64,000 nt of DNA from Chloroflexota bacterium (lineage in GTDB: Bacteria; Chloroflexota; Anaerolineae; Anaerolineales; Villigracilaceae). Below, in pieces: positions 62,334 to 64,000 of the stretch (the first letter of the stretch is position 1; the number at the start of each line of letters is the position of its first letter). The position numbers and the translations under genes are program-made. Under the pieces are notes generated by a model. The model made no database searches. It was given only the letters and a program-made list of their open reading frames with translations, and was not told the DNA's origin. The stretch spans positions 1 to 64,000 of the forward strand of contig JAPLGS010000098.1 of NCBI GenBank assembly GCA_026390015.1, written 5' to 3'.

Positions 62334-62358
62334 TTGCATCCCTGATTCAGGGATGCAA
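62334..62358 (+). promoter_or_regulatory. Perfect hairpin in the greA leader
   Basis: TTGCATCCCTGA-T-TCAGGGATGCAA is a 25-base perfect palindrome 27 bases before ATG 62385. It lacks a T-run. It could be an operator or an RNA element limiting translation or elongation. Confidence 0.6.
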
Positions 62359-62384
62359 AATTCTATATAATAGGACAAATCTCC

Positions 62385-62855
62385 ATGACAACCAATTTCC
62401 TTACCAAAGAGGGTTTTCAAAAGCTTCAAGAGGAACTGGATCATTTACGCACCACCAAGCGACAGGAAGTGGCCGCTCGTTTACACGAGGCCATGGAAGG
62501 TGGGGAACTGATCGAGAACGCCGAATACGAAGCTGCCAAGAATGAGCAGGCTTTCGTTGAGGGGCGTATCCAGGAGCTGGATCTTTTGCTTGCCACAGCG
62601 CATATCATTGAAGAAAATGGCAAACCTAAGAAAAATGATGCCATACAAGTCGGTACAAAGGTGACCATTAAAGAAGGAAACTTCGAGGCTGAATCTTTTG
62701 TTATCATTGGTGCGGCAGAAGCCAATCCGCGTGAGGGTAAGATCTCAAATGAGTCGCCGATCGGCAAGGCTATTTTGGGGCATAAAGCAGGAGAAACCGT
62801 CAAAGTGGAAACACCCGGCGGCACCTATAACGTTAAGATAATTAAAGTTGGCTAG
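62385..62855 (+). CDS. greA: Transcription elongation factor GreA
   Basis: A 156-residue protein that rescues backtracked RNA polymerase. FLTKEGFQKLQEELDHLRTT and AMEGGELIENAEYEAAKNEQ form the coiled coil with the acidic tip, VEGRIQELDLLLATAHIIEE follows, and the C-terminal domain has SPIGKAILGHKAGETVKVET and PGGTYNVKIIKVG. Length and residues are normal. Confidence 0.96.
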   Translation: MTTNFLTKEGFQKLQEELDHLRTTKRQEVAARLHEAMEGGELIENAEYEAAKNEQAFVEGRIQELDLLLATAHIIEENGKPKKNDAIQVGTKVTIKEGNFEAESFVIIGAAEANPREGKISNESPIGKAILGHKAGETVKVETPGGTYNVKIIKVG

Positions 62856-62875
62856 GAAATAAGGCGCGCCCATTT

Positions 62876-62907
62876 TGCCCCGCGTCTAAAAAACGTGGGG
62901 CTTTTTT
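62876..62907 (+). terminator. Terminator after greA
   Basis: GCCCCGCGT (62877-62885) pairs with ACGTGGGGC (62893-62901) and T6 follows. The next gene starts 26 bases later, so this may also act as an attenuator of lysS. Confidence 0.88.
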
Positions 62908-62932
62908 AATTTATAGCAGGAAGAACAATAGC

Positions 62933-64000
62933 ATGTCAGAATACACTACACTTGAAAAAATTCGTTTGCAGAAAATCGAAGAACTCCGCGCCGAAGGGAT
63001 CGATCCATACCCCACGCGCGCCGAGCGTTCACATACCAGCACTCAGATCACCGCGGAATTTGAAACCGCCGAAGCAGGCGCTTCACCTGATTCAACACTG
63101 GAGGTGAAAGCCACTCTTGCAGGACGTATCCGCGCCAGCCGCGCCATGGGCAAGGTTTCTTTTGCTCACATCGAAGACCGCGACGGCAAAATACAGTTAT
63201 TCTTCCGAGTTAATGAATTGGGCAAAGAGCGGGTGGATTTATTCAACAAGATGTTTGATCTGGGTGATTTTATTCAGGCAACGGGAGTCATGTTCCGCAC
63301 AAAGACAGGCGAGATTACGCTTCATGTCCACGACTTCAAACTGCTTGCAAAATCTGTGACACCGCTTCCCGCTGACAAGGATGTCACCCAGGAAGATGGC
63401 ACTGTCAAACGTTATGCCGCGCTCGAGTCGGCTGAAATCCGCGCTCGGCAGCGTTACGCCGATCTGGCTGTCAACCCGCAAGTGCGTGAGACCTTCCGCA
63501 AGCGCGCCACGTTGATCAAGTCTCTGCGAACTTTCCTCGACGACCACGAATTCCTCGAAGTGGAAACACCGATCCTGCAGCCGTTATACGGCGGCGCGGC
63601 GGCGCGTCCATTCACAACACATCACAACGAACTTGAGCAGGATATGTATTTGCGCATCTCGTTCGAGTTGTATCTCAAACGTCTGCTCGTCGGCAACATG
63701 GAACGTGTCTATGAGATCGGACGCGATTTTCGTAATGAAGGCGTTTCGTTCAAACACAATCCTGAATTCACTCAACTTGAGTTTTACTGGGCGTATGCTG
63801 ATTACCTGCAAGTAATGGAGTTGACCGAACAGATGGTGGCCTATGCCGCTGAAAAAGTGACTGGCTCCACTAAAGTCAAATATGGTGAGCATGAGTTGGA
63901 ATTTAAACCGCCCTGGAAGCGTGTCGAAATGCGCGCAGGAATTCTCGAAGCCAGTGGAATTGACATTGCACAGCACAAGACCGCTGAAGATCTTCTCAAA
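62933..64000 (+). CDS. lysS: Lysyl-tRNA synthetase (3' end outside window)
   Basis: The first 356 codons of a class II LysRS, frame open to the edge. N-terminal OB-fold (ATLAGRIRASRAMGKVSFAH, IEDRDGKIQLFFRVNELGKE) then motif 2 with ISFELYLKRLLVGNMERVYE and IGRDFRNEGVSFKHNPEFTQ. FLDDHEFLEVETPILQPLYG is motif 1. GRDFRNEG is the ATP/Arg motif. Motif 3 lies beyond the window. ATG 62933 follows AGGAAGAA. Confidence 0.95.
   Translation, partial: MSEYTTLEKIRLQKIEELRAEGIDPYPTRAERSHTSTQITAEFETAEAGASPDSTLEVKATLAGRIRASRAMGKVSFAHIEDRDGKIQLFFRVNELGKERVDLFNKMFDLGDFIQATGVMFRTKTGEITLHVHDFKLLAKSVTPLPADKDVTQEDGTVKRYAALESAEIRARQRYADLAVNPQVRETFRKRATLIKSLRTFLDDHEFLEVETPILQPLYGGAAARPFTTHHNELEQDMYLRISFELYLKRLLVGNMERVYEIGRDFRNEGVSFKHNPEFTQLEFYWAYADYLQVMELTEQMVAYAAEKVTGSTKVKYGEHELEFKPPWKRVEMRAGILEASGIDIAQHKTAEDLLK

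Noticed and set aside
1-64000. Anti-phage defence island or prophage
   Set aside because: No restriction-modification, toxin-antitoxin, Argonaute, CBASS-type or phage structural genes were recognised.

Overview
The window looks like chromosomal DNA of a Chloroflexota bacterium of the Anaerolineae type. This rests on gene content, not on a database search: Chloroflexi-style secreted repeat proteins, a ferredoxin-dependent 2-oxoacid oxidoreductase set, an NfeD/slipin pair, an RNase HI with an N-terminal viroplasmin domain, and a giant DUF11-repeat protein ending in a sortase domain. Base composition is moderate and gene density high. Many neighbours overlap by 1-4 bases, and strand switches are usually marked by hairpins.

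Layout. 1-5.1 kb: a cut-off SPFH protein, an orphan PyrK-like electron-transfer subunit, a secreted repeat protein and a wecB/wecC pair for UDP-ManNAcA synthesis. 5.3-13.1 kb: NfeD and slipin, an acetyltransferase, RNase D overlapping a beta-CASP nuclease, tRNA-Ser(CGA) with a partial copy of its 3' end, a NAD synthetase split into two overlapping genes, and an MFS exporter. 13.1-16.6 kb (minus): clpS, an acyltransferase, a flippase-like protein, a small membrane protein and a methyltransferase. 16.9-19.7 kb (minus): a korDABC-type operon. 20-28.3 kb (plus): sulfatase, PMT-like membrane protein, thiolase, lipoprotein, RNase HI, site-2 protease with TPRs, and an isochorismatase-like hydrolase.

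28.5-32.9 kb (minus): lipid kinase, a methyltransferase interrupted by two in-frame TGA codons, a DUF1801 protein, a frameshifted amidase and upp. 33.2-42.8 kb (plus): a sigma70-like promoter, a cyclic di-GMP-I riboswitch and terminator ahead of a lipoprotein, then an orphan NarL-type regulator, a 2018-residue multicopper oxidase with FN3 repeats, and a secreted C-terminally anchored protein. 42.8-43.3 kb has no gene but holds nested inverted-repeat elements and 22-bp tandem repeats. 43.5-51.5 kb (plus): an acyl-CoA synthetase and the 1861-residue surface protein carrying a sorting-like motif and its own sortase domain.

51.5-59.6 kb (minus): aminotransferase, ROK kinase, acetyltransferase, DegV, SDR, TetR with operator, arsM and arsR with matched operators, and an S66 peptidase. 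An IS1182-like element with 4-bp target duplications has landed next to the peptidase start codon. Beyond it lie a pepF remnant, hairpin repeats, a Bacteroidetes-style HU-like gene, greA and the start of lysS.

The points most worth checking are the TGA-TGA methyltransferase with a SECIS-like hairpin at the expected distance, the sortase fusion, the riboswitch-headed surface locus with an A6 frameshift at the start of the oxidase, and the nested fold-back elements.
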